DNA of 64,000 nt from JAVJSD01 sp040219575 (GTDB taxonomy: Bacteria; Planctomycetota; Planctomycetia; Pirellulales; Pirellulaceae). Shown here piece by piece: positions 16,490 through 25,857 of the stretch (the first letter of the stretch is position 1; each line of letters opens with the position of its first letter). Where the stretch lies: the NCBI GenBank assembly GCA_040219575.1, contig JAVJSD010000101.1:124001-188000 (forward strand), in the 5' to 3' direction. A program made the position numbers and the translations under genes. The notes under the pieces were generated by a model. The model was not told the DNA's origin. It searched no databases and saw only the letters and a list, made by a program, of their open reading frames with translations.

Positions 16490-17893
16490 ATGTCCGACCA
16501 CGCCCACCCCAGTGACGACGCTTCCCCGACGGAGCCCTCGCCAGCCGCATCCGACGCCGCCGGTTCCTCGGAGGCCGACGCCCAACTTGGCTTCGAGCAC
16601 GCCGCCGCCAAGGTGCGGACGTTTCCGCAATCGCCGGGCGTCTATCTGATGAAAGATTCCGTCGGCCGCGTGATCTACGTCGGCAAGGCGAAGAATCTCC
16701 GCTCCCGGGCCGGCAGCTACTTTCTCAAGGGCGCCGAACAGGAGCTGCGCACCGCCCGCTGGGTGCACGAAATCTGCGACATCGATTTCATCGAGTGCGA
16801 GAGCGAAGTCGATGCGTTGCTGGTCGAATCGCGGCTCATCAAAGACGTGCAGCCGAAGCACAACCAGGAATTGAAAGACGACAAGACGTTCCCCTACCTG
16901 ATGGTCACCACCCACGAGGATTTTCCCCGCGTGGAAGTGACCCGCGAACCGCGCGACCGGGGCGTCAAGCTGTATGGGCCGTTCGCCAACGCCGGTTCGC
17001 TGCGCGGCGCCATCCAGGTGTTGCAGCGGATCTTTCAGTTCCGCACGTGCAGTCTCGACATCGACGAGGGCGACGAGCGTTGGAAATGGTTCCGCCCCTG
17101 CCTGCTGGCCAGCATCCACCAGTGCACCGCCCCCTGCAACCTGCGGATCAGCAAGGAAGACTATCGCCGCGACATCCGCCGGCTGCAGATGTTTCTCGAC
17201 GGCAAAAAGCAGTCGCTGCTGAAGCAACTCGAAAAGGAGATGTCCGAGGCGGCCAAGAAGCTCGAATTCGAAAAGGCCGCCCGTCTGCGCGACGAAATCC
17301 ACATGCTCCAGCGGCTCGACGAACGGGGCGAACTCGACACGCACGCCCAACCCGAAGTGTTCTATATCGATCCCAAGAAAGGGCTCGCCGGGCTGCGGAA
17401 GGTGCTCAAGCTGAAGCAGACGCCGCGGACGATCGAGGGGATCGACATCGCGCATCTGGGCGGCGGCCAGACGGTGGCCAGCCTGGTGCAATTCATCGAC
17501 GGCCTGCCGTTCAAGCCGGGGTACCGCCGCTACAAGGTCCGCGACGTGGGGGGCATCGACGACTTCCGCAGCATTCACGAGGTCGTTTCGCGTCGTTACA
17601 AGCGGCTGCACGACGACGCCGAGGTGTTCCCCGACATCGTGTTGATCGACGGCGGAAAGGGTCAACTCAACGCCGCCCTGGCCGCCTTCCGCGCGCAGCA
17701 GATCGAGCCGCCGGTGTTGATCTCGCTGGCCAAGCGCGAGGAGGAGGTCTTTCGCCCGGGCGAGAGCGAGCCGTTGCATTTGAGTCGGCACTCGTTCGGC
17801 CTGCGGCTGTTGCAGTACGTGCGCGACGAGGCGCATCGCTTCGCGCAGCACTATCACCACATCCTCCGCCGCAAGGCGACTCTTGGCGAATAG
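16490..17893 (+). CDS. uvrC: UvrC-type excinuclease subunit lacking the C-terminal HhH domain
   Basis: 467 residues from ATG 16490 (a TTG at 16463 is an alternative). After a disordered 40-residue tail, the GIY-YIG nuclease domain begins at SPGVYLMKDSVGRVIYVGKAKNLRSR. The four Cys of the Fe-S site are present: FRTC and RPC-x8-C-x3-C. The UVR motif (EKEMSEAAKKLEFEKAARLRDEI) and the RNase H-like C-terminal nuclease (GIDIAHLGGG, DGGKGQLNAA, VRDEAHRFA) follow. UvrC incises both sides of a lesion in nucleotide excision repair. The usual tandem HhH domain (about 100 residues more) is absent: the frame stops after HHILRRKATLGE, and no HhH sequence follows in another frame. Confidence 0.9.
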   Translation: MSDHAHPSDDASPTEPSPAASDAAGSSEADAQLGFEHAAAKVRTFPQSPGVYLMKDSVGRVIYVGKAKNLRSRAGSYFLKGAEQELRTARWVHEICDIDFIECESEVDALLVESRLIKDVQPKHNQELKDDKTFPYLMVTTHEDFPRVEVTREPRDRGVKLYGPFANAGSLRGAIQVLQRIFQFRTCSLDIDEGDERWKWFRPCLLASIHQCTAPCNLRISKEDYRRDIRRLQMFLDGKKQSLLKQLEKEMSEAAKKLEFEKAARLRDEIHMLQRLDERGELDTHAQPEVFYIDPKKGLAGLRKVLKLKQTPRTIEGIDIAHLGGGQTVASLVQFIDGLPFKPGYRRYKVRDVGGIDDFRSIHEVVSRRYKRLHDDAEVFPDIVLIDGGKGQLNAALAAFRAQQIEPPVLISLAKREEEVFRPGESEPLHLSRHSFGLRLLQYVRDEAHRFAQHYHHILRRKATLGE

Positions 17894-18255
17894 CCTGCCG
17901 GGCTGGCGCATCCGCACCAACCAGGGCGGAAGCTTGTCCGCAGATGACGCAGATGCACCCGATGAAAGAGGATTTGGAGGAAGGTGCTTGTAAGCTGCCG
18001 CTGAAGCGAAAATTACCGCCTCCGACACGGATCGATTAACATGTCTCCCATTCGTGCACAAGGACCTGTGCGAGGTTCTGATTGACCAATGCAATGACCA
18101 CCTCCATCTGATCGCCCGTTCCCACAATCCCTAACGATTGATCAAGAACTATCTGCGGAAATCTGCGTTATCTGCGGACGACTTCCTGATGCGGACGACT
18201 TCCTGATGCGAGATACGACGTCGTCTTCCCTGCGACTCCCGAGGCGAACGGTTTC
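17894..18255. other. Gene-free stretch with a short tandem duplication
   Basis: A 17-base unit (CGGACGACTTCCTGATG) occurs twice in a row at about 18176-18209, and CAGATGACGCAGATG occurs near 17941. No gene or RNA is recognisable. Confidence 0.5.
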
Positions 18256-18831
18256 ATGCGTGAACTGACGAGTATCGATTCCAATTCGAGCGGCGATCCG
18301 AATTGCTTTTGCTCCTTGGCCGATTTGCAGTTGATGCTCGACGCGCTGCGGACCGAGAAGGAGCAAGGCGCGGCGGCGATGATCGTTCGTAAAGGAGAAG
18401 GCGGCCGGAGGGAGATTCTGGAGCACGTCTCTCTGGGAGTCGAGACGGGTGTGCCGGGCGATGCGTGGGGAAGGAATCCGCAGCGCGACATCGAAGCTCA
18501 GCTCGCCGTCATGCAACTCGACGTGGCGGAGCTGATCGCCGCCGGGCAGCCGCTGGCGCTGTTCGGCGACAACCTTTTTCTGACGCTCGATCTATCGGCC
18601 GAGAATCTGCCGCCGGGCAGCCGGCTGCGCGTGGGCGAGGCGCTGTTGGAGGTCACTCCGCTGCCGCACGACGGCTGCCGAAAATTCCGGGCCCGCTTCG
18701 GCGACGAGGCGCTGAAGTTCGTATCCAATCCACGGCAGCGGCATCGCAATTTGCGCGGGATCTACCTGCGCGTCGTGCAAGAGGGGGAAGTTCGACAAGG
18801 CGACGCGGCGCGCGTCGAGTCGCGCGCGTGA
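18256..18831 (+). CDS. MOSC domain-containing protein
   Basis: 191 residues. The central part (about 60-175) has features of the MOSC sulfur-carrier domain: DIEAQLAVMQLDVAELIA, GQPLALFGDNLFLTLDLSAENLPPGSRLRVGEALLEVTPLPHDGCRKF, and FVSNPRQRHRNLRGIYLRVVQEGEV. The Cys in HDGCRKF is the usual conserved residue. MOSC proteins act in molybdenum-cofactor sulfuration or related sulfur transfer or reduction of N-hydroxylated compounds. Compact stand-alone versions of this kind are not assigned to a substrate. It converges with the kinase gene, 16 bases apart. Confidence 0.82.
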   Translation: MRELTSIDSNSSGDPNCFCSLADLQLMLDALRTEKEQGAAAMIVRKGEGGRREILEHVSLGVETGVPGDAWGRNPQRDIEAQLAVMQLDVAELIAAGQPLALFGDNLFLTLDLSAENLPPGSRLRVGEALLEVTPLPHDGCRKFRARFGDEALKFVSNPRQRHRNLRGIYLRVVQEGEVRQGDAARVESRA

Positions 18832-18847
18832 CCGCCTGGCTCAACGA

Positions 18848-20854
18848 TCACGACGGGCTGCCGACCAGGTTCGCGTAGCGCGCGACAAGCCGCAGCAGAT
18901 CGAGCCGCTTGATCGGTTTCGAGGCGAAGTCGTCGCAACCGGCGGCCAGGCAGTTGATGCGGTCCGAGTCCATGGCGTTGGCGGTCAGCGCGACGATGGG
19001 ACCCTGATAGCCGGTCTCGCGCAGTTGCCGTGTGGCGCCGAGTCCGTCGAGCACCGGCATCCGCATGTCCATCAAGATCACGTCGAACGCCGGCCTTTGG
19101 GCCGCGGCCCGCAGCGCGGCCTCGACCGCGATGGCGCCGTTTTCGGCCACCACCACTTCGGCGCCCGATTTCCGCAGCAGGTGCGAGATCAGGCGTTGAT
19201 TGTCCGGCCCGTCTTCCGCCAGCAGCACGCGAAGCCCCCGCAGCATGTTCTCCGACTCCGGCAGCGGCGAGACGGTTTCTTTGTTGGGGCGTCTTTCGTC
19301 GTGAGGCGTCCGCCGCGCGACTTCGCCGTCGACCGTCACGGTGAAGACGCTTCCCTGGCCGGGGCTGCTCGTCATCGTGATGGCGCCCCCCAGAACCTGG
19401 GCGAGATGCTCCGAAATCGTGAGCCCCAGTCCGGATCCGCCAAATTGTCGACTGATGGAGGTGTTGGATTGCTGAAATGGATGAAACAGACGGGTTTGCT
19501 CCAGCCTGGTCATGCCGATTCCCGAGTCGACGACACGGCACTGGAACTTGGGCGCGGCGCGGTCATCGGCGATATGCCGAACGAGCAGCTTGACGCCCCC
19601 CTCGTCGGTGAACTTGATGGCGTTGCCGACGAGATTGGTCAGAATCTGCCGCAGGCGCAGCGGGTCGGTCTGAATTGCGTCGGGGATGGGCTCTTCAAAG
19701 TCGACGCTCAGCGACAAACCCTTCTCGATCGCGCGAACGCGCAGAAGCTCGACGACGTCCTGCACCAGAACTCGGGGCGAACAGGCGATCCGTTCGACCT
19801 GGATCCTGCCGGCGGCGACCTTCGACAGGTCGAGTATGTCGTTGATCAGCCCCAGCAGGTGTTCGCCGTTGCGGCGGATGGTCTCGATCGACTCGCATTG
19901 CTGAGGCGAGGTGATGCTCTCCGCCAACACGTCGGCGTAGCCCAGGATGGCCGTCATGGGCGTGCGAATCTCGTGGCTCATGTTCGCCAGGAATTCGCTC
20001 TTCGCCTGATCGGCGGCCTCCGCCTTTTCGCGGGCGATGAGCAACTCCTGCTGAAGCCGCGCCGTACGAATCGCCGCCGAAACGCGCGCCAGCACTTCCA
20101 CGTCCGAGAACGGCTTGTGAATGTAGTCGACGGCTCCGGCGTCAAGCGCGTCGGACACCTGCGACCTGCCCTTGTGCGAGGTGATGATGATCACCGGGAT
20201 CGCGCGCGTGCCCGCGTCCTGCTTGAGACGCCGCAAGACCTCCATTCCGTCGATGCCCGGCATGAGGTAGTCCAACAGCAGCAGCTCCGGCGCGTCCTGT
20301 TGAATCGAGGCCAGGGCCTCCTCGCCCGAACAACGACAAACCACGTCGTAGCCGGCGTCGTGCAGGGCGTCGCGAAGCATCGCCCGAATCACTGGAGAAT
20401 CGTCGACGACCACGATGCGATCGGGCGCCGCTTCGAACGCTCCCGGCGACGCGCTGGGAGCGGCCTTGGCGCCGCGCCGCGGGCCGCCGTGTCGTCGACG
20501 CAGCAAGTCTTGCGGCGTCAGCAGTCCCACGCAACGATCGCCGTCCATCAACACCGCGGCGGCGGCGCCGCCGCGTGCGAGGCGCCCGGCGGCTTCCGTC
20601 CTGCTGAGCGATGCGTCCAGCAACAAGAAGTCGCGATTCATCAACGAATCGACGCAGTCGGACCCGAGGCCGGGATTCGCGATGTAGGGCAGAATTTCCG
20701 ACGCCGTCAACAGCCCGAGCGGACGTGAAGAATCGTCCACGACCACCAGCGCGCGGCACGAGCCATCCGACATCCACCGAGCGGCTTGCTCAACGGACGT
20801 CGTGACGGGCGTCGTGCGCGGACGACTCGTCGTCGGTTGTTCCTCAAGCGGCAT
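18848..20854 (-). CDS. CBS-REC-histidine kinase-REC hybrid sensor
   Basis: 668 residues, soluble, no membrane helix. Order: a pair of CBS domains (about 12-120), a receiver domain (146-262; D195, K247), a coiled-coil linker, HisKA (285-350; H294 in SHEIRTP), HATPase_c (395-510; N411, DSGIG at 443, GGSGLGL 472-478) and a second receiver (541-660; D596, K near 645). The CBS pair may sense an adenosyl nucleotide. The phosphorelay would go from H294 to D596, and perhaps to an Hpt protein elsewhere. No cognate regulator is adjacent. Confidence 0.93.
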   Translation of the reverse strand: MPLEEQPTTSRPRTTPVTTSVEQAARWMSDGSCRALVVVDDSSRPLGLLTASEILPYIANPGLGSDCVDSLMNRDFLLLDASLSRTEAAGRLARGGAAAAVLMDGDRCVGLLTPQDLLRRRHGGPRRGAKAAPSASPGAFEAAPDRIVVVDDSPVIRAMLRDALHDAGYDVVCRCSGEEALASIQQDAPELLLLDYLMPGIDGMEVLRRLKQDAGTRAIPVIIITSHKGRSQVSDALDAGAVDYIHKPFSDVEVLARVSAAIRTARLQQELLIAREKAEAADQAKSEFLANMSHEIRTPMTAILGYADVLAESITSPQQCESIETIRRNGEHLLGLINDILDLSKVAAGRIQVERIACSPRVLVQDVVELLRVRAIEKGLSLSVDFEEPIPDAIQTDPLRLRQILTNLVGNAIKFTDEGGVKLLVRHIADDRAAPKFQCRVVDSGIGMTRLEQTRLFHPFQQSNTSISRQFGGSGLGLTISEHLAQVLGGAITMTSSPGQGSVFTVTVDGEVARRTPHDERRPNKETVSPLPESENMLRGLRVLLAEDGPDNQRLISHLLRKSGAEVVVAENGAIAVEAALRAAAQRPAFDVILMDMRMPVLDGLGATRQLRETGYQGPIVALTANAMDSDRINCLAAGCDDFASKPIKRLDLLRLVARYANLVGSPS

Positions 20855-21234
20855 TCAATCCGGCCTTTTCGATGCGCGACCGCCTAATCGCCAGTTTTCC
20901 CTGGTGCTCAGGGAACGCGACGCAATCCACATGAAAACCATAGCACAGCTTGCAGGTCGGCATTCGTGCGCGCTGGTGCTCGAACGGCTGTCAGGATTGG
21001 GCGAATCGTGCCAACAATCCGGTTTTCCTTCTGCCCGTCGTATGCATTATGCGGCGCTGGCGAAATCGGGGGGGAGTTTCCGCGAAGCGCGGATGGTTCG
21101 CAGAACGTCCTTCGCGGCCTCGCATGCGACATTTTGGCGCGGCGATGCGCGGATGATCGCGTAGCAGGTACGATGCACACCGCGCCATTGGCCGAGAACT
21201 TTCTTCGACTTTCGCCCTCCGCCGCAAAACAAGG
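20855..21234. other. Gene-free stretch
   Basis: Roughly 380 bases between the kinase start and the BON-protein promoter. I see no gene or repeat in it. It should hold the kinase promoter on the minus strand, but no clear hexamers stand out. Confidence 0.4.
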
Positions 21235-21262
21235 TTGACATATTTGCGTGATCCTTTAGGGT
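21235..21262 (+). promoter_or_regulatory. Candidate promoter of the BON-protein gene
   Basis: A perfect TTGACA -35 (21235-21240), 16 bases, then TAGGGT (21257-21262). The leader to the start codon would be about 160 bases. Confidence 0.4.
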
Positions 21263-21426
21263 TCAAAGGGACGCCCCGCTTGGCCGACCGTCTTGCGGTC
21301 GTGATCGATGCGGAGCTCGTGCTTCACGCGGAGTTTCTGCTACACGCGGGTGCGTCCGCCGCGCTCCAGCGCGGAATACGGAAGTGGTTTCGCCGCCAAG
21401 ACGCGCACAGATTCGGGAGGATGCCC

Positions 21427-21735
21427 ATGTCTGCCGCAGAGCATTCGCGTCGCCTAGGCGCATCGTCGAAGGCCCCCGAGACGGTCTCCCAAGGCCCGGC
21501 CGAACGTGCGAGAGACGCGGAAGGCGTCGCGCGGCGCGCCGAGGCCCAATTGCGGACGTCGCCCTACAAGGTGCTCGGCCGGGTGACCTGCAATCACCAC
21601 CAGGGGCGATTAACGCTGGAAGGCCGCGTGCCGACCTTTTATCACAAACAACTCGCGCAGGTGGCCGTGCTGGAATTGGCCGAATCCTGCGACGAGGTGC
21701 GGGAAATCGTCAACCACATTGAAGTCTCCGAATGA
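21427..21735 (+). CDS. Small BON-domain protein
   Basis: 102 residues from the ATG at 21427. GGGAGG ends at 21420, six bases before it, while an earlier in-frame ATG at 21421 directly abuts this site. The N-terminal 45 residues are polar and disordered. The rest, VTCNHHQGRLTLEGRVPTFYHKQLAQVAVLELAESCDEVREIVNHIEV, fits a single BON domain (phospholipid-binding or oligomerising). There is no signal peptide, so location is unclear. Followed after 12 bases by the FKBP gene. Confidence 0.78.
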   Translation: MSAAEHSRRLGASSKAPETVSQGPAERARDAEGVARRAEAQLRTSPYKVLGRVTCNHHQGRLTLEGRVPTFYHKQLAQVAVLELAESCDEVREIVNHIEVSE

Positions 21736-21747
21736 GTCAGGTTCAAA

Positions 21748-22176
21748 ATGTCGCAAGCAAAAGATGGTGACACCGTTCGCGTCCACTACACCGGCAAGCT
21801 CGCCGACGGCTCGGTGTTCGACACCTCGCGGGAGCGAGAACCGCTCGAGTTTCAACTCGGAGAGGGCCGCGTCATCGCCGGATTCGAGCAGGCCGTGCGC
21901 GGGATGAGTCCGGGCGAGCAGACCACCGCCGAAGTTCCCGCCGACGACGCCTACGGCCAGCGCCGCGACGATATGGTGCTTTCGGTCGACCGGACGGAGA
22001 TGCCCGACGGACTGCAGCCCGAGGTGGGCCAGCAGCTTCAGGTGACACAACCCAACGGCCGCGCGATTCCGGTGCGGATCGTCGAAGTGTCGGACGACGC
22101 CGTGAAGCTCGACGCCAATCATCCCTTGGCCGGCAAGGACCTGACGTTCGATCTGCAACTGGTCGAGATCGTGTAA
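21748..22176 (+). CDS. SlyD-like FKBP-type peptidyl-prolyl isomerase
   Basis: 142 residues. The N-terminus KDGDTVRVHYTGKLADGSVFDTSRE and the LGEGRVIAGFEQAVRGMSPGE segment are classic FKBP. An inserted flap (about 65-125, with AYGQRRDDMVLSVDR) gives SlyD chaperone architecture. The His-rich metal-binding tail of E. coli SlyD is absent. It catalyses proline isomerisation and acts as a cytoplasmic chaperone. It lies in a probable operon with the BON gene upstream and the GNAT gene downstream (27 bases). Confidence 0.92.
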   Translation: MSQAKDGDTVRVHYTGKLADGSVFDTSREREPLEFQLGEGRVIAGFEQAVRGMSPGEQTTAEVPADDAYGQRRDDMVLSVDRTEMPDGLQPEVGQQLQVTQPNGRAIPVRIVEVSDDAVKLDANHPLAGKDLTFDLQLVEIV

Positions 22177-22203
22177 CGCGTCGATCGCCGGTGATGGAGA
22201 ATC

Positions 22204-22743
22204 ATGCCCGATCCGGTTCACCTCGATCCGGCCCGTTTCGATTTAACCCGTGTCGATCCAGCCCTTGTCGATCCGGCCCTTGTCGATCCAGCCTGCACCG
22301 ACGCGGTCTGTCGTGAGACCCGGCGCGCCGCGCGTGCGGAGCTTCGCCGCCATGGACTCGATCCCGCCGACGGTTTGCTGGTCGTCGAGCCCGACGTTCG
22401 CGACGTTCGCAATGTGCGGTGGCGTTTCTCCTGCCATCCCGTCTCCTCGTCGGATCGCGCGGGAGACGATCGATCGCTGAGCACCTGGCTCGATTGCCGG
22501 CTGCACCCGGATTCGCGGCAAATGTGGATCGGCGATCTGCGCGTGGCGCCCCTGCGCCGCCGACGCGGGTGGGGACGGCGGCTCGTGCGGGCGGCCGAAG
22601 GCGTGGCGCGGGCCATGTCGAGCCACGTGGTGACGGTGTTCCCGCTCGTCCACGCGGTGCCCTTCTGGCAACGCCTGGGCTACCGGCCGCACGACAGAAC
22701 GGCGCGCGTGTACGTCAAGATCGTGACGGCCGCGGAGGAATGA
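22204..22743 (+). CDS. GNAT family acetyltransferase
   Basis: 179 residues. The C-terminal half holds the acetyl-CoA site: WIGDLRVAPLRRRRGWGRRLVRAAEGVA (the RxxGxG/A loop reads RRRRGWGRR) and FWQRLGYRPH near the end. The N-terminus carries a tandem of the five-residue unit VDPAL, encoded by three near-identical 15-base repeats (22252-22296). The acceptor substrate cannot be predicted. It converges on the sigma factor gene. The N-terminal repeat looks recent and could be slippage. Confidence 0.8.
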   Translation: MPDPVHLDPARFDLTRVDPALVDPALVDPACTDAVCRETRRAARAELRRHGLDPADGLLVVEPDVRDVRNVRWRFSCHPVSSSDRAGDDRSLSTWLDCRLHPDSRQMWIGDLRVAPLRRRRGWGRRLVRAAEGVARAMSSHVVTVFPLVHAVPFWQRLGYRPHDRTARVYVKIVTAAEE

Positions 22744-22804
22744 GTCCGGGCGACCTTCGCCAAGAGAATCCGGCCTCGAATCCGGCTTTCGTCCGACGTG
22801 CGAA

Positions 22805-23716
22805 TCAGACGCCGGCTTCCTCTTCCGCCTTTTCGCGTGGGTCTTTCAGCCCATCGGCCAACTTGCCGAGCGCTTCGGTCTCGATCTGGCGGACCCGTTC
22901 GCGAGTAAGCCCGAGTTCTTCGCCGATCTCTTTCAGCGTGTGCGGCTGGGCGCCTTCCAGACCGAAGCGGAGCCGCAGCACGGTGGCTTCGCGGGGTTCG
23001 AGCGTGTCGAGCAGCCGCATCACATGGCCCAGCACGTCGTGTTCGACGAGCTCCTCGTCGGGACTCTTCATCCGCTCGTCCATCACCATTTCGCCGAGCG
23101 ACCAGCCGGCTTCGGACTGATCGGTTTGCGGTGTGGAATTGTAGATGCGAATGGCCTTCTTGATGATCGGCAGCTTCTTCTTTTGCAGACCGAGCACGCG
23201 GGCGATCTCTTCCGGCGTGGCCGTGCGGCCGAGTTCCTCGGTGAGGCGGGCGCTGGCGCGGCGCCACTTCGAGAGCAGTTCGACCATGTAGGCGGGAATG
23301 CGGATCGTCTTGGCGGAGTTGATCAGAGCCCGCTTGATCGACTGCTTGATCCAGTAGCTGGCGTAAGTGCTGAACCGCGTGCCGACCGACGGATCGAATC
23401 CCTCCACGGCGCGCAGCAGCCCCAGGTTGCCTTCTTCGATCAGATCCTGCAGGCCCAGCCCCTTGCCGGTGTAGCCGCGGGCGATGTTCACCACCAACCG
23501 CAGATTGGCGCGGACCATCCGGTCGCGGGCGCGGACGTCGCCGTCGGCGATCGAGCGGGCCAGCTCTTGTTCTTCCTGGGCCGAGAGCAGGGCGGTCTCG
23601 TTGATCTCGCGGAGGTAGGTCTCCAACGGCGTCTGGAGCGACGAACTGGAATCGAGCGATGTCGATTGTTGGTCGAGTTCCAGGCGCGATTTGGAGGATC
23701 GTCGAGTCGATGGCAT
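22805..23716 (-). CDS. RNA polymerase sigma-70 family factor (group 2, RpoD/RpoS-like)
   Basis: 303 residues. Region 1.2 (LETYLREINETALLSAQEEQELA), region 2 (RANLRLVVNIARGYTGKGLGLQDLIEEGNLGLLRAVEGFDPSVGTRFSTYASYWIKQSIKRAL), region 3 and region 4 (LRLRFGLEGAQPHTLKEIGEELGLTRERVRQIETEALGKL) are intact. Region 1.1 and the long non-conserved region of primary RpoD are absent, so this is a group 2 factor. It should recognise promoters much like the housekeeping ones. The N-terminal 25 residues are Ser/Gln-rich and disordered. Confidence 0.93.
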   Translation of the reverse strand: MPSTRRSSKSRLELDQQSTSLDSSSSLQTPLETYLREINETALLSAQEEQELARSIADGDVRARDRMVRANLRLVVNIARGYTGKGLGLQDLIEEGNLGLLRAVEGFDPSVGTRFSTYASYWIKQSIKRALINSAKTIRIPAYMVELLSKWRRASARLTEELGRTATPEEIARVLGLQKKKLPIIKKAIRIYNSTPQTDQSEAGWSLGEMVMDERMKSPDEELVEHDVLGHVMRLLDTLEPREATVLRLRFGLEGAQPHTLKEIGEELGLTRERVRQIETEALGKLADGLKDPREKAEEEAGV

Positions 23717-24192
23717 GGCTTGTCGTCTCTGGCGGAAGGCGGCGGACCCGGTTCCCTTCCCGGCCGTGCGGATAAACTACAGTCGCTGGTCCTTGGTGTG
23801 GACACACACAACATCGACGGACCTTCGCTGCGTTCTACAGACTTGCGGCGGGTCGACGAGGTGCATGGCCTGTGCACGACTTGCCGACGGTAGCGGAAAC
23901 GCCGGAAGCCGCGGCCGCCGCGCCGCAGGCGAAGTGGAATTTCCGGGCGGCGCCGGTTGGACGAGCTGCCTGGTGGTCGGATTGCGCGAGTGATGCGTGG
24001 TGGACGCGATTTTCCGTGAGATCCGGCGTCCGAAGCCGGGCGTTCGCTCCCCGGCCTGGTTCTTGCTACGCTGGGTTTCGCGTTGGATTCGCCGATTCGG
24101 CCGACACGGTCGCGTCCGCTATCGGCCGCGCTGCTCCGACCGCGGATGCTGATTGTGAGGCTGGTCGGTGGGCCCTCTCCCGGGAGTTCGCG
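23717..24192. other. Divergent intergenic region
   Basis: About 475 bases between the sigma factor start and the CehA-like start. It should contain promoters for both strands. No repeat, RNA or conserved frame was recognised. The frame of the downstream gene is open here by chance (no ribosome site before 24182). Confidence 0.4.
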
Positions 24193-25806
24193 ATGAGAAA
24201 GACTTCGATGACGGCCGCGCTGCCTCTGGCGCTGCTGATGGTTGCGCTGGCGGCGGGCCAGGAGGCGACGCTGCGTGGACGAATTGTTGACTCCCGCACG
24301 CAAACGCCGTTGGCGGCGCGGCTGTATGTGCAGAGCGACGACGGAACATGGTATTTCGCCAAGTCGAGCTCCTCGGAGGGCGCGGCCGTCGCCTACGACA
24401 AGATGCGCGGCGAGAGCATCGAACGGCACACCGCTGTGTCGGCCCATCCGTTCCAAGTCGACCTGCCGAGCGGGAAGTACACGCTGACCGTCGAACGCGG
24501 CAAGGAGTATCTTCCCGAAGTGCGCGAGGTCGAGATCGGCGACAAGCCGGTCGACGTCACGATTCCCCTGCGCCGCTGGATCTCGATGTCGGCCTTGGGT
24601 TGGTACTCCGGCGAGACGCACGTCCATCGGCAGGTGAGCGAACTGCCCACCGCGATGTCGGCCGACGACCTGAACGTCGCCCTGCCGCTGACCTACTGGG
24701 TGACACAGGCGTTCACGCCCCCCACGTCGGGCGACAAGAATTCGCCGCCCGCCAAGGCCGAGTTGATTCACATCGACCCGACGCACGTGATCTACCCGAT
24801 GAACACCGAATACGAAATCTTCACGGTCGACGGAAAGCGGCACACGCTGGGAGCCATTTTCGCCCTGGGACACAAACGCGTGCTCGACCGCGGCGCTCCA
24901 CCGATCGGACCGATCGCGCGGCAGGTGCACGACGAGGGAGGCCTGTTGGAGCTCGACAAGCACGCCTGGCCGTGGTCGATGATGCTCGTGGCGACGGCCG
25001 AGGTCGATCTGTACGAGTTGACCAACAACCACCTCTGGCGGACGGATTTCCATTTCCGCCATTTCAACGAACAGTACGCGGCGCCGCAGATGAACGTCGA
25101 GATCGACGAAAACGGGATGACGGAGCGCGGCTGGATCGACTTCACCTTCAACAACTACTACACCCTGCTCAACTGCGGTTTCCGCCTGCGGCCGACGGCC
25201 GGCACCGCGTCGGGGGTGCACCCCGTGCCGTTGGGCTTCGGCCGCGTGTACGTTTACACGGGCGACGACTTCTCTTACGAGGCCTGGATGAAGGGACTCG
25301 ACGCGGGCCGCAGCTTCGTGACCACGGGACCGCTGCTCGACGTACGGCTCAACGGGCGACTGCCGGGCGAGACCTTCATGCAACCGGGCGAATCGCGCGA
25401 CTACAAGTTCACCGGCCTGGCTTACAGCGAGCGGCCGTTGTCGAAAATTGAGATCGTCGCCGAGGGTCGCGTGTTGCGAACGCTCGAGCCGGCCAACATG
25501 CCGCGGGAGTCGGGCGGCTATGAAAGCGCCGTCGAGGCGACGATTCCTGTCGGCAGTTCGACATGGTTCTGCCTTCGCTGCTGGGCGCCGACCGCCGAGG
25601 GGCGTCCCCGATTCGCCCACACCGCGCCCTGGCACGTGGACGTCGCCGACCGGCCGCTCCGCGCTCGACCCGAGGAGATCGAATACCTGATCCGCCGCAA
25701 CCAGGACGAACTCGAGCGGCACGAGGGCGTGTTGCCGAAGGCGGCGCTCGACGAGTACCGCCGCGCCATCGAGAAATATCGCCAAGCCGCCAAGGCGGTC
25801 GAATAG
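24193..25806 (+). CDS. CehA/McbA family metallohydrolase (PHP-like), exported
   Basis: 537 residues from the ATG at 24193, preceded by GGGAG. A signal peptide (1-22, ending LAAGQE) is followed by a carboxypeptidase-regulatory-like beta domain (about 25-125). The metallohydrolase domain opens with GWYSGETHVHRQ near residue 140 (the HxH metal motif). ELDKHAWPW near 260 and later His/Asp residues should complete the site. The C-terminus has a beta-sandwich and a charged helix. Family members hydrolyse carbamate or phosphoester-type substrates. Here the substrate is unknown. The EEP gene follows after 51 bases on the same strand. Confidence 0.85.
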   Translation: MRKTSMTAALPLALLMVALAAGQEATLRGRIVDSRTQTPLAARLYVQSDDGTWYFAKSSSSEGAAVAYDKMRGESIERHTAVSAHPFQVDLPSGKYTLTVERGKEYLPEVREVEIGDKPVDVTIPLRRWISMSALGWYSGETHVHRQVSELPTAMSADDLNVALPLTYWVTQAFTPPTSGDKNSPPAKAELIHIDPTHVIYPMNTEYEIFTVDGKRHTLGAIFALGHKRVLDRGAPPIGPIARQVHDEGGLLELDKHAWPWSMMLVATAEVDLYELTNNHLWRTDFHFRHFNEQYAAPQMNVEIDENGMTERGWIDFTFNNYYTLLNCGFRLRPTAGTASGVHPVPLGFGRVYVYTGDDFSYEAWMKGLDAGRSFVTTGPLLDVRLNGRLPGETFMQPGESRDYKFTGLAYSERPLSKIEIVAEGRVLRTLEPANMPRESGGYESAVEATIPVGSSTWFCLRCWAPTAEGRPRFAHTAPWHVDVADRPLRARPEEIEYLIRRNQDELERHEGVLPKAALDEYRRAIEKYRQAAKAVE

Positions 25807-25857
25807 CCGCATCTCTCCATTTCACTCTCCACTCTACACTCTCAACAAGCGAACCCC

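Noticed and set aside
23872..24192. Longer N-terminus for the CehA-like protein
   Set aside because: A clear signal peptide and ribosome site occur at 24193; the extension has no signal or domain.
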